Below, piece after piece: positions 22,446 to 35,412 of a stretch of DNA of 64,000 bases. The position numbers were made by a program, and so were the translations under genes. Position 1 is the first letter of the stretch. Each line of letters begins with the position of its first letter. The stretch comes from Liolophura sinensis (lineage: Eukaryota; Mollusca; Polyplacophora; Chitonida; Chitonidae). The stretch covers positions 17,241,501 through 17,305,500 of the forward strand of contig NC_088303.1 in NCBI RefSeq assembly GCF_032854445.1. Reading direction: 5' to 3'. The notes under the pieces are model-generated. The model saw only the letters and a program-made list of their open reading frames with translations, made no database searches and was not told the DNA's origin.

Positions 22446-24330
22446 ATCTGAATGCCAGTGCTGATTGAAGTAGAATATCTTAGACAGCCTGTTACTGTAT
22501 TTTGTTTTTCTTATACACTAGTGCATGTATATCCACTTTACAGCACGAATAAAGAAGGACCTGCTAATCTGTCCACTTGGGTTAAAATGGTTAAAATGTA
22601 CTGTACCAGTATTTTGTTGTGCTTGCAAGCAAGTTAATGGACAAATGGTGCCAAAAAAAAGAAAAAAAAAGAAACAATTCTAGTAATTACAAAAAGTAAC
22701 CTGTAGTTTTCTATGTCAAATTTTAAAATCATCACCGCACATGCCGCTGAGTTTTCGCCATTACCAGTTGAGCATGTTGAGAGTTGCATAGGTCTGGTAT
22801 AGATCCTATAGACTTCTGTTATCTGCACTAAGACAGAGAAAGCCTGGAGACCTGGCCAGTCTCATCCAAAGCTCTGTGCTCACAGTCTAACAGAAACAAA
22901 ACTGGGCTCTGAACAATGCATAAATGTTTACTGCCACAAACTGAGGGAGATCATAAAAATAGGCAGCTCGCTTAAAAAGCCTGCAGGACTGTAAAGAAAC
23001 AAAGACTTAAAAACCTCACAGACCATTCCCTGATTAACACTTATGTCAATTAGATCATTGGTTTGAGGCTGAGGAAATTAGCCTATACAAGTGCGAGTAC
23101 GCATCACCAGTTGTTATTGGTCACGGAGAAGCTTGCCAACTCATGCACTATTCATGCGGATAACATTTCACGTTTAACGACTAGTTATGAATCATTTAGA
23201 TATAGCGAGGATAAAAACACATTAGAGCCAACTAACGGCCAGTAATTGTTCCCTTGTGGAACAGAAACTCATTCCACTAAAACACTCCAGTGTTTTATTT
23301 GGCTGCGTGGCTTCTTTTTAACTACAACTGCATTGTTGATGGGTCCATTCAAGGTAGTTGAGGGAAAGCTTTGTGAACAAAAGATAATGTGTTGTGATAC
23401 ACTTCCACAAAACATTTCCTGTTGACACGGACTCTCTCCCTACATTTATTAGTAATTAAGTCCAGGTGAGAGAATCAATCACCCAGGTGTGACTAAACTA
23501 AAGCGATGATTAGAAAGAATTTATCACCGTGCGGAACAGTGAAAAGTTTCAGTTTGCAACACTTCACCAATTGACTGCACCGGATTTTATGGTTTGATGG
23601 CTTTTCATAACTTTATCTACATGTGTACTCTATGAGTTATCAGTACCAATTACATTGCACGTGAGAGCATTAACAATCTCATGTGAGTAAACAAAGAGTG
23701 ATTTGTGTGATATAGAGTTATTACAACTGTACCTAACTACCACTGCATGTAAAATGGATGATATTTAAACTGGTCTCCTCATTCTTCTAATTTTTGGGAC
23801 AGATATTAGTAGTGTTGAAAGCAAAATATTACATTTCTTTACCAGCCTTTTGGAAAGTAAAGATATGAGTATGTTGTTCATTAGATGCTTAAACCATGTG
23901 AGAAAAGAGTGGATAGTTAATTTTATCTTACTAATTACAGTAAGCTTCTCAACATTATCACAATGAAATGCAATGAAATGTTACATTCATTAAGTGTGAA
24001 ACATCTTTCAACAGCTTTTTTCTCCTTTGTTCAAGCCATTTTTGCTGTAACTCGTCTAACTTGTTTGTCATTTACTTTCACTTTTATCTCCCTTAGCCCA
24101 GCCTTATAAATTTGCAAGTGACCATGAGGACTTTTTTCCATTTTACATCTGTCAATGTCATCTGCTGAGTCTTGTAATTTGGGTTAGGTGTTCTGGAACG
24201 CCTTACGCAGGAATATTTCACTTGTATGTGACAGCTTTCAAGAATATGGAATGAAAAAAAGGAATAGTTTCGTACACACAGAGTTTCGCGTCTTTATCCG
24301 ATAAATCTGTGGACCATACACACACAAAGG
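22446..24330. other. Unique AT-rich sequence, no gene seen
   Basis: Only frames of about 60 residues. An A-rich run is at 22650-22675. The 23430-23520 stretch has 'taattaag' and 'caggtg' motifs and might be regulatory. Confidence 0.55.
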
Positions 24331-24332
24331 CT

Positions 24333-24412
24333 GGATTTGAACCTGTGATCTCATTGGTCAAGCAGCGTACATGTACGGCAACAGGCTTCCATGTTGATTC
24401 CAAGGAGTACAT
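24333..24412 (-). mobile_element. tRNA-like SINE fragment
   Basis: On the minus strand 'ggttcaaatcc' (24333-24343) is a perfect B-box match, preceded by 'gcttgaccaatgagatcaca', which resembles an anticodon and variable region. No good A box precedes it, so not a functional tRNA gene. Confidence 0.5.
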
Positions 24413-24417
24413 CTATC

Positions 24418-24488
24418 TGTTTATTTATTTAATTGGTGTTTTACGCAGCAATATGGTGGGAGGAAACCTGGAAAGTCCTGGGGTAAAA
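24418..24488 (-). mobile_element. SINE-2 family copy with internal deletion
   Basis: The 'tttatttatttaattggtgt' tail joins 'ttttacgcagcaatatggtg' directly, so the 'gaatatttcacttatacgac' block is missing. Confidence 0.75.
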
Positions 24489-24702
24489 TGAATGAGTATA
24501 AGCTTGTTTCATGCAGAGCTTAACTATAAACTAACCAACGAAATGCTTAGCCACTTCACAACAATATGTACAAGGATACGGTCCCCTATTTAGATGAAAA
24601 ATCCCAGCCACTGCATCCATGTAAAGTGATTATGCACTGTCACTTCATATTGTATTTTAAATACTGTTTTCAATAAAATATTTGGCGGTTTATCTTGCTG
24701 AT

Positions 24703-24930
24703 GGGGGCCTCCGTGGCTCAGTTCGTTAGCATGCTAGTGCAGCATAATGACCCAGAAGCCTCTCAACAATGTGGTTGCTATGAGTTCAAGTCCAGCTCAT
24801 GCCGGCTCATGCTGTACCTGTCAGCAACCTGTGGATGGTCGTTAGTTTCCCTCGGGGCTCTGCCCGGTTTCCACCCATCATAATGCTGGTCACCGTCGTA
24901 TATATGAAATATTCTTGAGTACGGCGTAAT
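24703..24930 (+). mobile_element. SINE-2 family copy with complete tRNA-derived head
   Basis: This is the most informative copy of the family in the window. The head has an A-box-like 'tggctcagttcgttagcatg' and a B-box-like 'gagttcaagtcc' (about 24782). The body 'gctctgcccggtttccaccc', 'gaaatattcttgagtacggc' follows. The head sets the direction of the family as plus here, so copies starting with 'tttatttgattggtgt' lie on the minus strand. It ends shortly after 'acggcgtaat', without the AAATA tail. Confidence 0.9.
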
Positions 24931-26270
24931 AGCTATCCTGAACTCCTTCACATAGGCTAAAGGGGCATCACTTCCACCCTCCAGCTCTTATATTCACATG
25001 GCAGCCTTTGCACTTTGACAAAAACCTTGCGTCACTTTTCATTACCAAAATTATTGATGTCCCGTTTGAAATTCAAAGAAAAGCCAATGTCTGCGAGATA
25101 ACATCACACTTTTTTAAGCAGTTGTTGCCATTAAAGGAGAACTCAATAATGGCTTTCTGTCAGGCCTAATGACATTTTCACAGATCAAATGATACCTTAA
25201 AACAGATGCAGATACTGCTGCTCCATCATACAAATGGAACATTTTCATTGAATAACACGTCTGTTTTTGATATTGACATAATAACAGACTACCTGTCAAT
25301 GTCATTCCAACTGATGAACAGAAATCCTGTTATGTGCATATATCTACATGCAATGTTTTTTGCGAGTTTTAGTGGGGCTAGTGGGGGGGGGGGGGGGGGG
25401 GGGAGAGGGAGAGGTGAAACATCTGTCTTGTTGATCAAAGTGAGAGATTCCATTCTGTGGCAGAGTCTGCAGCTAAATGCAAGACACACCTACCTGACTC
25501 CAACCATTAGCCAGACTCACATAAACCTGTCAGTTCACATCTGACTGACAAATAAAAGAGAATATCAAATATGACTCTCTCTTTTATAATCTCATTTCCC
25601 TCCAGGCTTTTCACTTTGGTTTGAGCACATCACAAGGATTTCAATACTACTTAAAAGGATTCAGATTTTTTTTGATCGCATGTACAACCACTAGAAAAAA
25701 AAACGCATAACTGTCAAGGTTATATAGTGAAATGCTAAAAAAACACAGCCGTTCAGCAAGATACAACCATCTTATGATGGATTTACATGTTTATTTTACT
25801 CGATCTGGAAATACATTAATGAACAATATAGTCTACCATTAACCATATTCTCCTGGCAACAAAAATGATGAGCCAGCATATAAATACTGTACATTTATCT
25901 AAATTCCTCATGTCTTGTAAATGTAACAAAGGCATCTATAGTAAACAATACAAACTCCTTTCCACTGGTGCATGTGTGACTCAACAGACACTTTTTGTAG
26001 AGATCGACACAGATATCAACAAATTGAGGATAGTCATCTATCTCATTCAATCCTTGCAACACATATTAAATGAAGCTGCAATGCATGTAAATTAGACATA
26101 AATATACAGACACATAGTTTTTTGCTTGTTAAGGTCATTAATTAACATATGCAATATACATATAATCTGCTGAACTTATAATACATGTATACTCTCTTTG
26201 CAATTTTATCAACTTTGAGAAACAATGCACCAGATTAAAAGAACATTAACACCACTGGACTGGATAAGCT
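24931..26270. other. Unique sequence with a poly-G run, no gene seen
   Basis: The 112-residue frame at 25206-25544 and its mirror at 25289-25489 are built around the poly-G tract and have no other support. Confidence 0.6.
25383..25403. repeat. Poly-G run, 21 bp
   Basis: An uninterrupted G run followed by 'agagggagagg'. Its length may not be reliable in an assembly. Confidence 0.95.
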
Positions 26271-26273
26271 TGT

Positions 26274-26442
26274 TAGTGAGTGAGTGCTTAGGGTTTCATT
26301 GTACTATCCCCCTAATGCCGAACGCCAAGCAAGGAAGCTACAGCTTCCTCTTTTAAGGTCTTTGATGTGACCCTACCCTGGGTTGGCCCTGGATCTACCA
26401 ACCCCGAAGCAGACGCTCGACCAACTGAACCATCTGGGCCGG
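26274..26442 (-). mobile_element. SINE-1 family copy with large internal deletion
   Basis: The (gtga)n tail and 'tgcttagggtttcattgtac' join directly to 'tatccccctaatgccgaacg', so the central ~190 bp of the family is lost. The tRNA head is kept up to 'tctgggccgg'. Flanks 'ataagcttgttag' and 'attagcttggtat' may be a degraded duplication. Confidence 0.87.
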
Positions 26443-26444
26443 TA

Positions 26445-27643
26445 ATTAGCTTGGTATCTGTAATTACTATCTATGTAGGAGTCAAATCTGATTCATATTC
26501 CCCTGCTTAATAATTGTTTGGTGATGTATGTTTGTAGAAAGTCTGATATTAATTCAACTACAGGTAGAATACCAGAATGAATTGTTTTAACACAAGGTCT
26601 GACAGAGAAACAAAAAAAACCTAAAAACTTTAAAATACTAGAAAATTTCAAGAGTTTGGTTGTTTCGAAAACTTACATGTACTCTGACTATGCATTAAGT
26701 TTTGACACGGAATCATGACTGGAGCAGGGTACAGACCATATCCTTACCATGCCATTATTTAATGATGAAATTTGTTGTACACACACTGTGCTATTTTTAC
26801 TTAAAGAACATCCAACAACCATTACTACATACCACTGATAATCGTGAAGTAATTAGTTTAATCATTAGCTAGATGCTGGTGTCATTCCCTCAAAATTAAC
26901 ACTAATTCCGTATGCAGCCCAGAAGGTGAAGCCAATGCAGCATTACTAAATGCGCACAACATTCTGATTACATCTGCAATGGAAATATTGACAGCATTAC
27001 AATTTACACAGCCAGCATGAGTTAGTTCCAGGTCAAACTGACCACGGTACATGTATACAGCATCTGCAGGATGGGGCACAAAACACAGTGTCAGGATTCA
27101 ACAAACAGCCATGCCATGCCATGAAGTAACCAATTACCACGAACACCCCTTTTTTTTTTTTTCAAATTTTCACTTAATCATATCTTATGGGATGGCTTCA
27201 GTTTATGCCATATGTACATGCCATAGTTGAATCAAGTAAAGACAAGCAGGTACATGTAATGGATAGGTTATATCGCCCACCTCCCCACATAAGGCATGCA
27301 CTTTTCAAAATTCTTTCTACAAAATTCTTTGACCTTGTTAAGTCTGACTAAGAAAGTTGTTGATTGACTGATGAAGCTATCCATATATTTCAGGTTTACA
27401 GAACTTCATATGTATGTAGATGTAGATCTCTGACCACTTCGCTCTTCCCAGTTTAACTTTCAGAAATATACCACTCTTAGTACTCTATATCTGTATTTTC
27501 CATGTAGTATCCTGGCACTTAGACCAAGATGCCAAAGCTGCATGAACATGTAGGCTACAAAAACATATATCCTTTAATCCTGAAGTACATGTAATTCTCA
27601 CTTCATGTAGGTCATCATCTATCAATTAGTTATTAGTGTATAA

Positions 27644-27683
<40 letters not shown>

Positions 27684-29212
27684 TATACACCACATTGTCA
27701 CAATGAATGCAGATGCAACTAATGCATCAACTACAGCCAAACTTTACTACAGTAACTAAACATCGTTTTAGAATCAAAAGATTAAAGGTTGAAGGAAGAC
27801 AACCACCTATTTGCAACCAAAGTTCTGAGAGCAGTAAAGAAGATGTCAGGAACTTCCTGTCCAAAGTTGTCCAATGTGTAGATGTGAGTATCACCTGAGT
27901 ACAAACTTTGCCAATCCAGTTTTTCACACAGTCAGTAACCCAATTATCTTATTACGAGGATTACAGAATGCTAATGACTACATGTAAATGAGGTTGAGGC
28001 TATACGTAACCACTATGTCATACATCTAATACACAGTACATTTATGCAGATCATCCTCCCCTCTCACTTAATACATCCACATGCACTTCTCTATTAGGCC
28101 AATCACAATTACACGTATCGACATGTTTACAACCCACATCATACACTACAGCTAAATCATGTCAGGATCCATATTCATATCACTCTCTCATCCATGAACT
28201 GCCCACAGGTTTCTATTTAATTATGTTCAGCAACTCTTAATTTAGCTTGTTACCATTTCAATTAAGATGCAACAATAGAATAATGATTGATACATCTAGT
28301 ACACACACTTTTATATCTTACTGTATTTTTATTCACTTATCTATTTCAATTTGGATTCAGTTATATCATGACAATAGTAAAAATTAAATAAAAATAGCCA
28401 AAATGATGTCAGTATTTTTTTTTCAGCCAAATTTGAAATGCAAATACTTAAATCAAAAATTTACCAAAATTTATTCTGCCCTGACAAACATCAGGTGTTA
28501 CTTTTGAAGATACTTAGAACACATATGGTATACATGTCAGTGCTGAAGCATCAAGACTGGGATAAACATGGCTATGTGGTGATATAATGAAGGCTATCTT
28601 ACCTGTTCGCCTCATGGGTAAATTGAGATGTCTGTTTGACAAACTGAGGATAACCGCTTCCAGAAATCCTGTCACAAACTATTCATTGAACAAGTGTCAT
28701 CCTGAAACAGAGAAAGCGAAAACAATACTTACTTACTACTGGTCTGCTGTTCAACACTATAACACACTCAAGAATTGTTCGCTAATATGACAGTCAGGTT
28801 TTAAGACAGAGAAAATCAGACAGAGCCCAAGCAAAAAATCTGTGTACCTCAGAAGAAAACAGCAAGTTTGTACCCACTTTGTTGTTTCCAAACCTCACAT
28901 AGGAAATTTTTATAACATTTCTCCTTGATCACCTGATACTATCATATACCTAGATAATGTCTCTTGCAAAAAATGTTTCACAAATGGATTTGCATACATA
29001 TAGCTTTTTGACAATAATGTCTGTAATATTAATCAGAATAACAAATTCCAACCAACCACTCTGGAATCTTTCAACCATAACATGTTTTGCTCAATATTAA
29101 TTCCACAACTTGTCAAAACTGGACAAACAAGTGCACATCATTATGCAAAAATATCCACAATTATACTGCAGGGCAAAACTCTGTGCACAAACTGGACACA
29201 GAGGTATCATTA
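26445..29212. other. Unique sequence, no gene seen
   Basis: Frames do not exceed about 67 residues. A T-run is at 27150-27161 and a (TA)n tract at 27646-27690. Confidence 0.6.
27646..27690. repeat. (TA)n microsatellite
   Basis: About 40 bp of alternating AT with two interruptions. Confidence 0.95.
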
Positions 29213-29372
29213 TCCCTGTACTGAAACATCCTATACTGTAACATCTTACTGAAACATCCTATAATGTAACATCCTATACTGTAACATCCTATACTGAAAC
29301 ATCCTATACTGTAACATCCTGTACTGAAACATCCTGTATTGAAACATCCTACACTGAAACATCCTATACATG
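29213..29372. repeat. Minisatellite, ~13-bp unit (gaaacatcctatact)
   Basis: About eleven units alternating 'ctgaaacatcctatact' and 'gtaacatcctatact'. Confidence 0.92.
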
Positions 29373-29518
29373 GAGATACACCTTAATTGTGAGTCAATTT
29401 TAACACAAAAAGTATGGTGGGCAGAGACACACAGTTAGTGATGCCAATCAAGTGGGGATTCATTGTAACACAAACACTGACAAATAATAGGAGAAATATA
29501 AATTCTAGTTGGATATAG

Positions 29519-29900
29519 AAGCTCTCACAACATCTGAGGTCATGTTACATGTGCAACTGAAGCTCTCACAACATCTGTGGTCATAGTTACATTCGTGCTG
29601 AAGCTCTCACAACATCTGAGGTCATAGTTACATGTGTGCTGAAGCTATCACAACATCTGAGGTCATAGTTACATGTGTGCTAAAGCTCTCACAACATCTG
29701 AGGTCATAGTTACATGTGTGCTGAAGCTCTCACAACATCTGTCATAGTTACATGTGTGCTAAGCTCTCACAACATCTGAGGTCATAGTTACATGTGTGCT
29801 GAAGCTCTATGTGTGCTGAAGCTCTCACAACATCTGAGGTCATTTTTACGTGTGCTGAAGCTCTCACAACTTCTGAGGTCATAGTTACGTGTGTGCTTCC
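29519..29900. repeat. Minisatellite, ~41-bp unit, about 9 copies
   Basis: Units read 'gaagctctcacaacatctga' then 'ggtcatagttacatgtgtgct'. Some copies lose 'gaggt' or gain a partial unit near 29803. The variation and lack of unique spacers rule out a CRISPR array. Confidence 0.95.
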
Positions 29901-31775
29901 CAGCAACTCAACAAGATGCTCGAGTTTTTCAAATATACATGTCCATGTACACCTTCAGATTGTGAGCATTATTTCCATGTTGCTTTAAAGTATTTTAAGT
30001 TTGCACCTCTAGTACAAAAAAAAGCAAAGAAAAGAAGTCTTGCTCAGTACGTGTGTGTGTGTTTTTACCTGATCAACATTAACAAGATGGAGGTTCACCT
30101 ACCTGTCTAAACTTGAGTTCTACGCTCTGCACAAACTTACACCCACTCCTATGACATAATACCCCACCAACACACAACCCTTTTTCCTTCGCTCAATCTA
30201 TTCCGTCCACAAACCAATGTTTGATTTGAAGACACTTTTCTTAGCAGAGACAAACAGGAGTTGACTCCTCATGCCGGTAGGTAAACACGCATCTTGACTT
30301 CCATTTCTCTACATCCAGCTGGCAATTTATGCTAAGTCGTCAAAATCCACACACCTTATCATACTTTTGAACAGAGCCAGCACAATTTTTATGCCTGTAA
30401 ATTTCATATTTGAAACACCTTTGTTATATATAACACAAAGACAACTCAATAGATCAGCACTGCTTTACATCTTCATGTTAGGCAAACATTGACAAGGATT
30501 TTGACCTCAGTGCTGTGGGCATTTAAATCACCATCTGAGGAAAGACAAATAGCTGAAGCAAAAGAAGAAAAATGAAACTTACTGTGTAGAGATAAAATGC
30601 AAATTATGCATGTGCACAGCCATGTTTTGGTAGAAAGTTCCTTATGTTTATAAATAAGGTTACATGAAATATGTACCTGCCAGAAAACAAAGGCAAATGT
30701 ACGCAGACAAGTATTACAGAACTTAAGATTGAAGCACAAGCTGTACTCTGTCTGTATGTGTATTCACACATGAATATTACCCACATGTAAGGCCAAGTCC
30801 CAATTTCAATCCATATTATTTACAAGGTAAATGTACCCATTAAACTCATTTTAAAATGCATGGTTTATTATTAGCTTCTTGTAGATGCATAAACATAGCT
30901 GTTACAATCAACATACATGCAGATATATGTATGTCCAGCATGTTTATTAATTGTTTCTAGCGGAACAAACACTTCCCAATTTACAAGCCATTTTAGAAAG
31001 TTACACGTAATAAATATTCTAAATAAAAATTAGACAAATTTCCATAATCTGTTATTTAAAACTCAGACATGAATGCAGATGAAATCGTAACAAGTCAAAT
31101 AGAGCACGGCAAGCTAGTACTATGGTTAAATACTAGCAATGAATGCATTACACTCATACATGTATGCATGGATAGTAAATTTACAAGCAAGTTCAGCAAG
31201 TTTATCTCATTCTAAACATGTAAAACTTGTGCATGGATCAAGCTTGAGGGGGCACAAAATAAAACTGCACACAGAATTTTACGAAACTCCCAAAAAATAT
31301 TTGGTGCTTTATTGCGCTGAAACCAAAGCATAACAGAGGGTCAGATAAAAAAACGAAAGGACAGAAAAAAAAATATTATCCATATATCTATTTCATCTAT
31401 CACGTTAATGTTGTTTAAATCTGGGTTACACATTAAGTGTTTTTATCTACATGTACATGTATTAAGCTTGTAAAGTTCTGAAAAAATATCAGTGAACTTC
31501 ATTAGTGTACACTGAACAAAATGGCTTTATATTATGCTAGGAATCAAAAAAATTCCAGAAATACCTATATTTTTACCTTTGTCAAGGAGGTTAAGTTTTT
31601 GATGGCTTAAGTATCTCTCCATCCGTCAGTCTGTCCATCTGTCCATCAGTAAATTCACATAAAATTATGCAGGGCATGTCATGGAATTTTGAACTCAACC
31701 AAGCATCAACTAAATTCACTAAATTAATATTTGTTGATTCAGGAATTTTTTGAGTGTCTTCTCAATTAAGAAACA
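29901..31775. other. Unique sequence, no gene seen
   Basis: Overlapping short frames on both strands at 30473-30786. Around 31610-31650 a 'tccatccgtcagtctgtcca' run resembles wording I associate with old invertebrate transposons, but I cannot delimit an element. Confidence 0.55.
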
Positions 31776-32009
31776 GGGCCCGGTTGTTTGAAAGTGTATT
31801 AGGTAATCCTGGTATTAAGTCATATTTACAGTTTTAGCCAAACTCAGCAGCCAGTGCCGTTCTCCAAAGTCAAAGTATAACAGCAGCAGTTTTAGTTCAT
31901 ATTTAATATAATGTTTCACAACTGTTTTCAGGATATGTGCAAAATTGAAGACTAAGCTTAAACTTAAATCTGGTATTAAATCTTAAACCAGTTTTAAGCA
32001 ACCGGGCCC
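31776..32009. mobile_element. MITE-3 copy A (TIR 'gggcccggttgtttgaaa')
   Basis: The left end 'gggcccggttgtttgaaagt' and the reverse complement of the right end 'gggcccggttgcttaaaact' match at 14 of the first 16 positions or better. A 3-bp direct repeat ACA flanks it at 31773-31775 and 32010-32012. Inside, 'ggtattaag' occurs inverted near both ends. No coding content. Confidence 0.78.
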
Positions 32010-32263
32010 ACAGCAGATTTGACGGGTATTTTCCCTTTGCGAATTTGGTAATGAGCATATTCAGCTGTGGCAATGTTTGCGCTCTCTTAATAGTGCCTCC
32101 CAGTTATGCAGTTTGTTACTCTGCAATACTCAATAATTAACGTCCTTTTGTCATGTTGATTAATCACCACAGTTAATGGCTTATGAACTAATGTACAGGC
32201 ATGGGTGATGTAATTTTGAGGGCTCCTATCCCAATATTCATCACTTCATCACACATTATGACA

Positions 32264-32335
32264 TGTAGATACATGAACACATGCACTGTACATACATGAA
32301 CACATGCACTGTACATACATGAACACATGCACAGG
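32264..32335. repeat. Tandem repeat, 23-bp unit, 3 copies
   Basis: 'catgaacacatgcactgtac' + 'ata' three times. Confidence 0.93.
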
Positions 32336-32434
32336 GCATTGAGCATGCATGTAGAATCCATGCCTTTTAAATGAACGGTTAGAATGGCTACAATCATTAT
32401 TGATTTGTCCTCCTTGCTTTAAGCCAGTTAGTCA

Positions 32435-32560
32435 CAAATTTTTCACTTATACCATGGCATGGCTGAAAGAAACCCAAGTGCCAAGGGGAATTAAACCACT
32501 GACCTTTGGCAAGATTCTGACAAAATTTTCTCCAGGTGAGGTACTACAGATATGCACACC
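32435..32560 (-). mobile_element. Diverged SINE-2 relative
   Basis: Order of blocks 'ttttcacttataccatgg', 'gctgaaagaaaccc', 'aaaccactgacctttggcaa' parallels the minus-strand SINE-2 body. The 'cctttggcaag' wording is shared with 34600-34735, so the two form a subfamily. Confidence 0.55.
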
Positions 32561-32627
32561 ATATTGGTTTGAGATAAGTGGTCTTCAATGACCATTATAC
32601 TGTGCAAGGGTTTAAAGTCATATTTAG

Positions 32628-33125
32628 CAATTTTTCCGTCATATGAGGAGGAGGAGTCATTAGACGTGTGTACATAGACTGCGTCTTCTTGTAGCAGGGG
32701 GAACTAGTCCATGCTGGAACTGAGGCCTCATGCCACAACTGAGGCACCATGCCACAACTGAGGCCTCATGCCACAACTGAGGCACCATGCCACAACTGAG
32801 GCCTCATGCCACAACTGAGGCATCATGCCAAAACTGAGGCCTCATGCCACAACTGAGGCCTCATGCCACAACTGAGGCCTCATGCCACAACTGAGGCCTC
32901 ATGCCACAACTGAGGCATCATACCACAACTGAGGCATCATACCACAACTGAGGCCTCATGCCAAAACTGAGGCCTCATGCCAATGCCGCCTGATTTAACA
33001 TCCCACCCAGTTACATTATACGGACACCTGGCCAACCAAACCTATTCAGGGCCAAATAAGGCAGCAATAAGTACGACTTTTGCAGTGTTTGGCATGATCC
33101 AGCTCGAGTTTGATCCCACATCTCC
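32628..33125 (-). mobile_element. SINE-1-related element hosting a 19-bp minisatellite
   Basis: The left part 'aatttttccgtcatatgagg' to 'cttcttgtagcaggg' follows the minus-strand SINE-1 order. After the array, 'ccagttacattatacggaca' then 'cctggccaacca' parallels 'ccattatactgatacgggtc' + 'aaccag' of SINE-1. 'gagtttgatcccacatctcc' parallels the B-box end of the head. So the array sits where SINE-1 has its 'actgagacgacttaccgaag' segment. Similarity is divergent and judged by eye. Confidence 0.55.
32717..32985. repeat. Minisatellite, 19-bp unit (ctgaggcctcatgccacaa)
   Basis: About 14 units, alternating ctgaggcctcatgccacaa with caccatgcc and catcatgcc variants. It lies inside the SINE-1-related element. 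Confidence 0.95.
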
Positions 33126-34590
33126 AAACTTCATCAACAGCTAGAAAGTTCTTATTTGCCACATTGTACATGTAAGCCTCCAATAACAGGAAAACTGAAT
33201 CTAAAAATACATGCACTAGTTTTTTAAATCTTTCTTCAAAAATCCTTAACTACTTCTCAAACATGTAAATTTATTAGAGTTTTACACTCTACTGAAGAAT
33301 ATCAAATGTGCACAGCTCAATATCAACCTCAACTGCATGGATACTGAAAGTGATGCCCACAGCAAATCTGGTATGTCAGACACAACCTTACTTCCTAATA
33401 CACTAGGTACACACACCCCTACAGACTGTAACAGCGTACATTCAAACTGTAGGCCTACTCTGGCCTCACTCTTAAAACAGACTAAGGTGCATGTACTTTG
33501 TATAATTCTACCTCTACAACACCTACTGCCAATAACAATTACATATACTAGTACTGCACTCTTGTTAATGCACACCATTATTAAAATGGCCACCTGGGAA
33601 ATACCACAACTGGCAGATGATTGTAATTTACAAACATTCTGATGATGTTGACCAGGATAAAGTCTCCAGGTTCACATGGGGAATGTCACAGCCATTGATT
33701 TACAGATGTCATGTTTATGTAGAGCCCTGAGAGCTTGTCTAACATTTTAACTCTACATTCATACCCCAGATAATATAAATAAATTTGACAGCATCTATTC
33801 TAATTAGTAATCTGCCTCTGGGCAACTGAATGACAAAGATGAATTAAAATGTCAAACAGTAACAACACCAGTCATAAACTTACACTGGGTGCCCACAGCA
33901 CCGCTTGAACTTTTGTAAGATTATATATAGTCTGACAGTTATGCAAATGAAATATAGTTCCTGACAGCCAGCTGCCCCCAAGAAGGATACAAACATGTAT
34001 ATGTTATAGTATGCCGGTGACACTGGTGTGTCTGTAAGAGTGTCCAACTGACTATTCTCAACATTCACAGGTTAACTAAATACATCGTACTTATGAATTA
34101 AGGCCTCATAAAACAGCCCTCTAAACATGTGCTTGGTTTTATGTATTTTTAGAAAATGTATAAATGTTGCATAATTTCACGTTATATTATCACATTCACG
34201 TTATATTATCACATTCACGCAGACAGATGTAGTCATTTGTTTCATTCATGTCTAACATACATGAATGGTCAAATTCAATTTCTGTACTTTTTACTTACTC
34301 ACCCTTTTGAGTGCCATAACTGGGGCCAAAATCAAGAAATTGTTCATGTATATCGAATGTTAGGCTAAATATGAAACTTAATAAGTTATACTGATTGACA
34401 AAATAAACAAAATTAAATCACAATTAATGTTTAACATCTAATTAATCAGAACAAACAATTTTTTTATTTTTTCATCTTGTCTTTAACAGTGTGAGCCATT
34501 TTTGACTTTTGGCCTAATTTTGACCCTGACGCCATAATCACATGAGAATATTGGCCAAGTTTGCTGTCAATATCTTAAATTTTATTTGAT
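33126..34590. other. Unique sequence, no gene seen
   Basis: Frames of about 100 residues on opposite strands at 33282-33593 and 33337-33642 overlap and have no recognised content. A two-copy 22-bp repeat 'cacgttatattatcacatt' lies at 34178-34220. Confidence 0.55.
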
Positions 34591-34599
34591 TTCTGTTTG

Positions 34600-34735
34600 A
34601 TGCCATACTAAAGAATTATCCACTTATAAACTGACAGTCAGTTTTATGGGTAAAGGAAACTGGAATGTTTGTGCTAAACCACCTACCTTTGGCAAGTTAC
34701 TAACAATCTTTCACACAGGCAACATACAAATTACA
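34600..34735 (-). mobile_element. Diverged SINE-2 relative
   Basis: 'gccatactaaagaattatcc' then 'acttata', 'gtttatgggtaaaggaaac'-like wording and 'aaaccacctacctttggcaa' follow the SINE-2 body order. Same subfamily as 32435-32560. Confidence 0.6.
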
Positions 34736-35412
34736 TGTTAAGTGTTGGACTGCGCATATGATCATACGAACGTTATCGACTACTTACTGTTACCAAAGCC
34801 ACACACCCCACCCCCCACCCCCATGAACAGAGAGAGCCTTTCCCCCAAAAAGCTGCTCATCTCAAATAAACACATTAGGCACATTAGATTTTCCTTTGTA
34901 AACCATGTCATTGTATAACACTTAGATACAACAGACACCAGGTATGTTTATGTGAGTACTTTTGCTTCATGAAAACTGCCTGATGGTAGATTGTACACAC
35001 ATGGCAGTAGCTCTCAGATTTGGTGTAGGATAATTTTCTTCAGTGCCAGGACATTATCTTGTACATGTATACCAGTACCATGAAAGTTTTTACTGAAAAA
35101 CTTAATAAAACTTCAACCATGCTCTTCACCTGAGCATCCATATTATAAATGAAAATTATTATTGGGAGCAGGTGGGATATGACAAATTCTAGTTTGACTG
35201 ACATTATAAACAAAACTCTACATGAAAGGTCAGAATTAATTCTGATCAGTTGAAAAGGCCTTCAAATGCTTCTGGCAGTGGATTTGTGCGCACTATACTT
35301 TTGGTGAAATATAAAATAGGTTTGTGTTAAAGTTTCAACTGCAAGCATTTTTGAAGTTAACAATAAACATGGTACATAAATTAAACATTGTAATTTCTTA
35401 TTACAGAAAACA

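Noticed and set aside
24707-24795. tRNA-like sequence with A and B boxes
   Set aside because: It continues directly into the SINE-2 body and does not form a proper acceptor stem, so it is the SINE head and not a tRNA gene.
25383-25403. Poly-G run as a G-quadruplex regulator
   Set aside because: A single homopolymer of uncertain assembled length, with no promoter or gene nearby to regulate.
29519-29900. Regular ~41-bp repeats resembling a CRISPR array
   Set aside because: The units are contiguous with no unique spacers, and the context is an animal genome.
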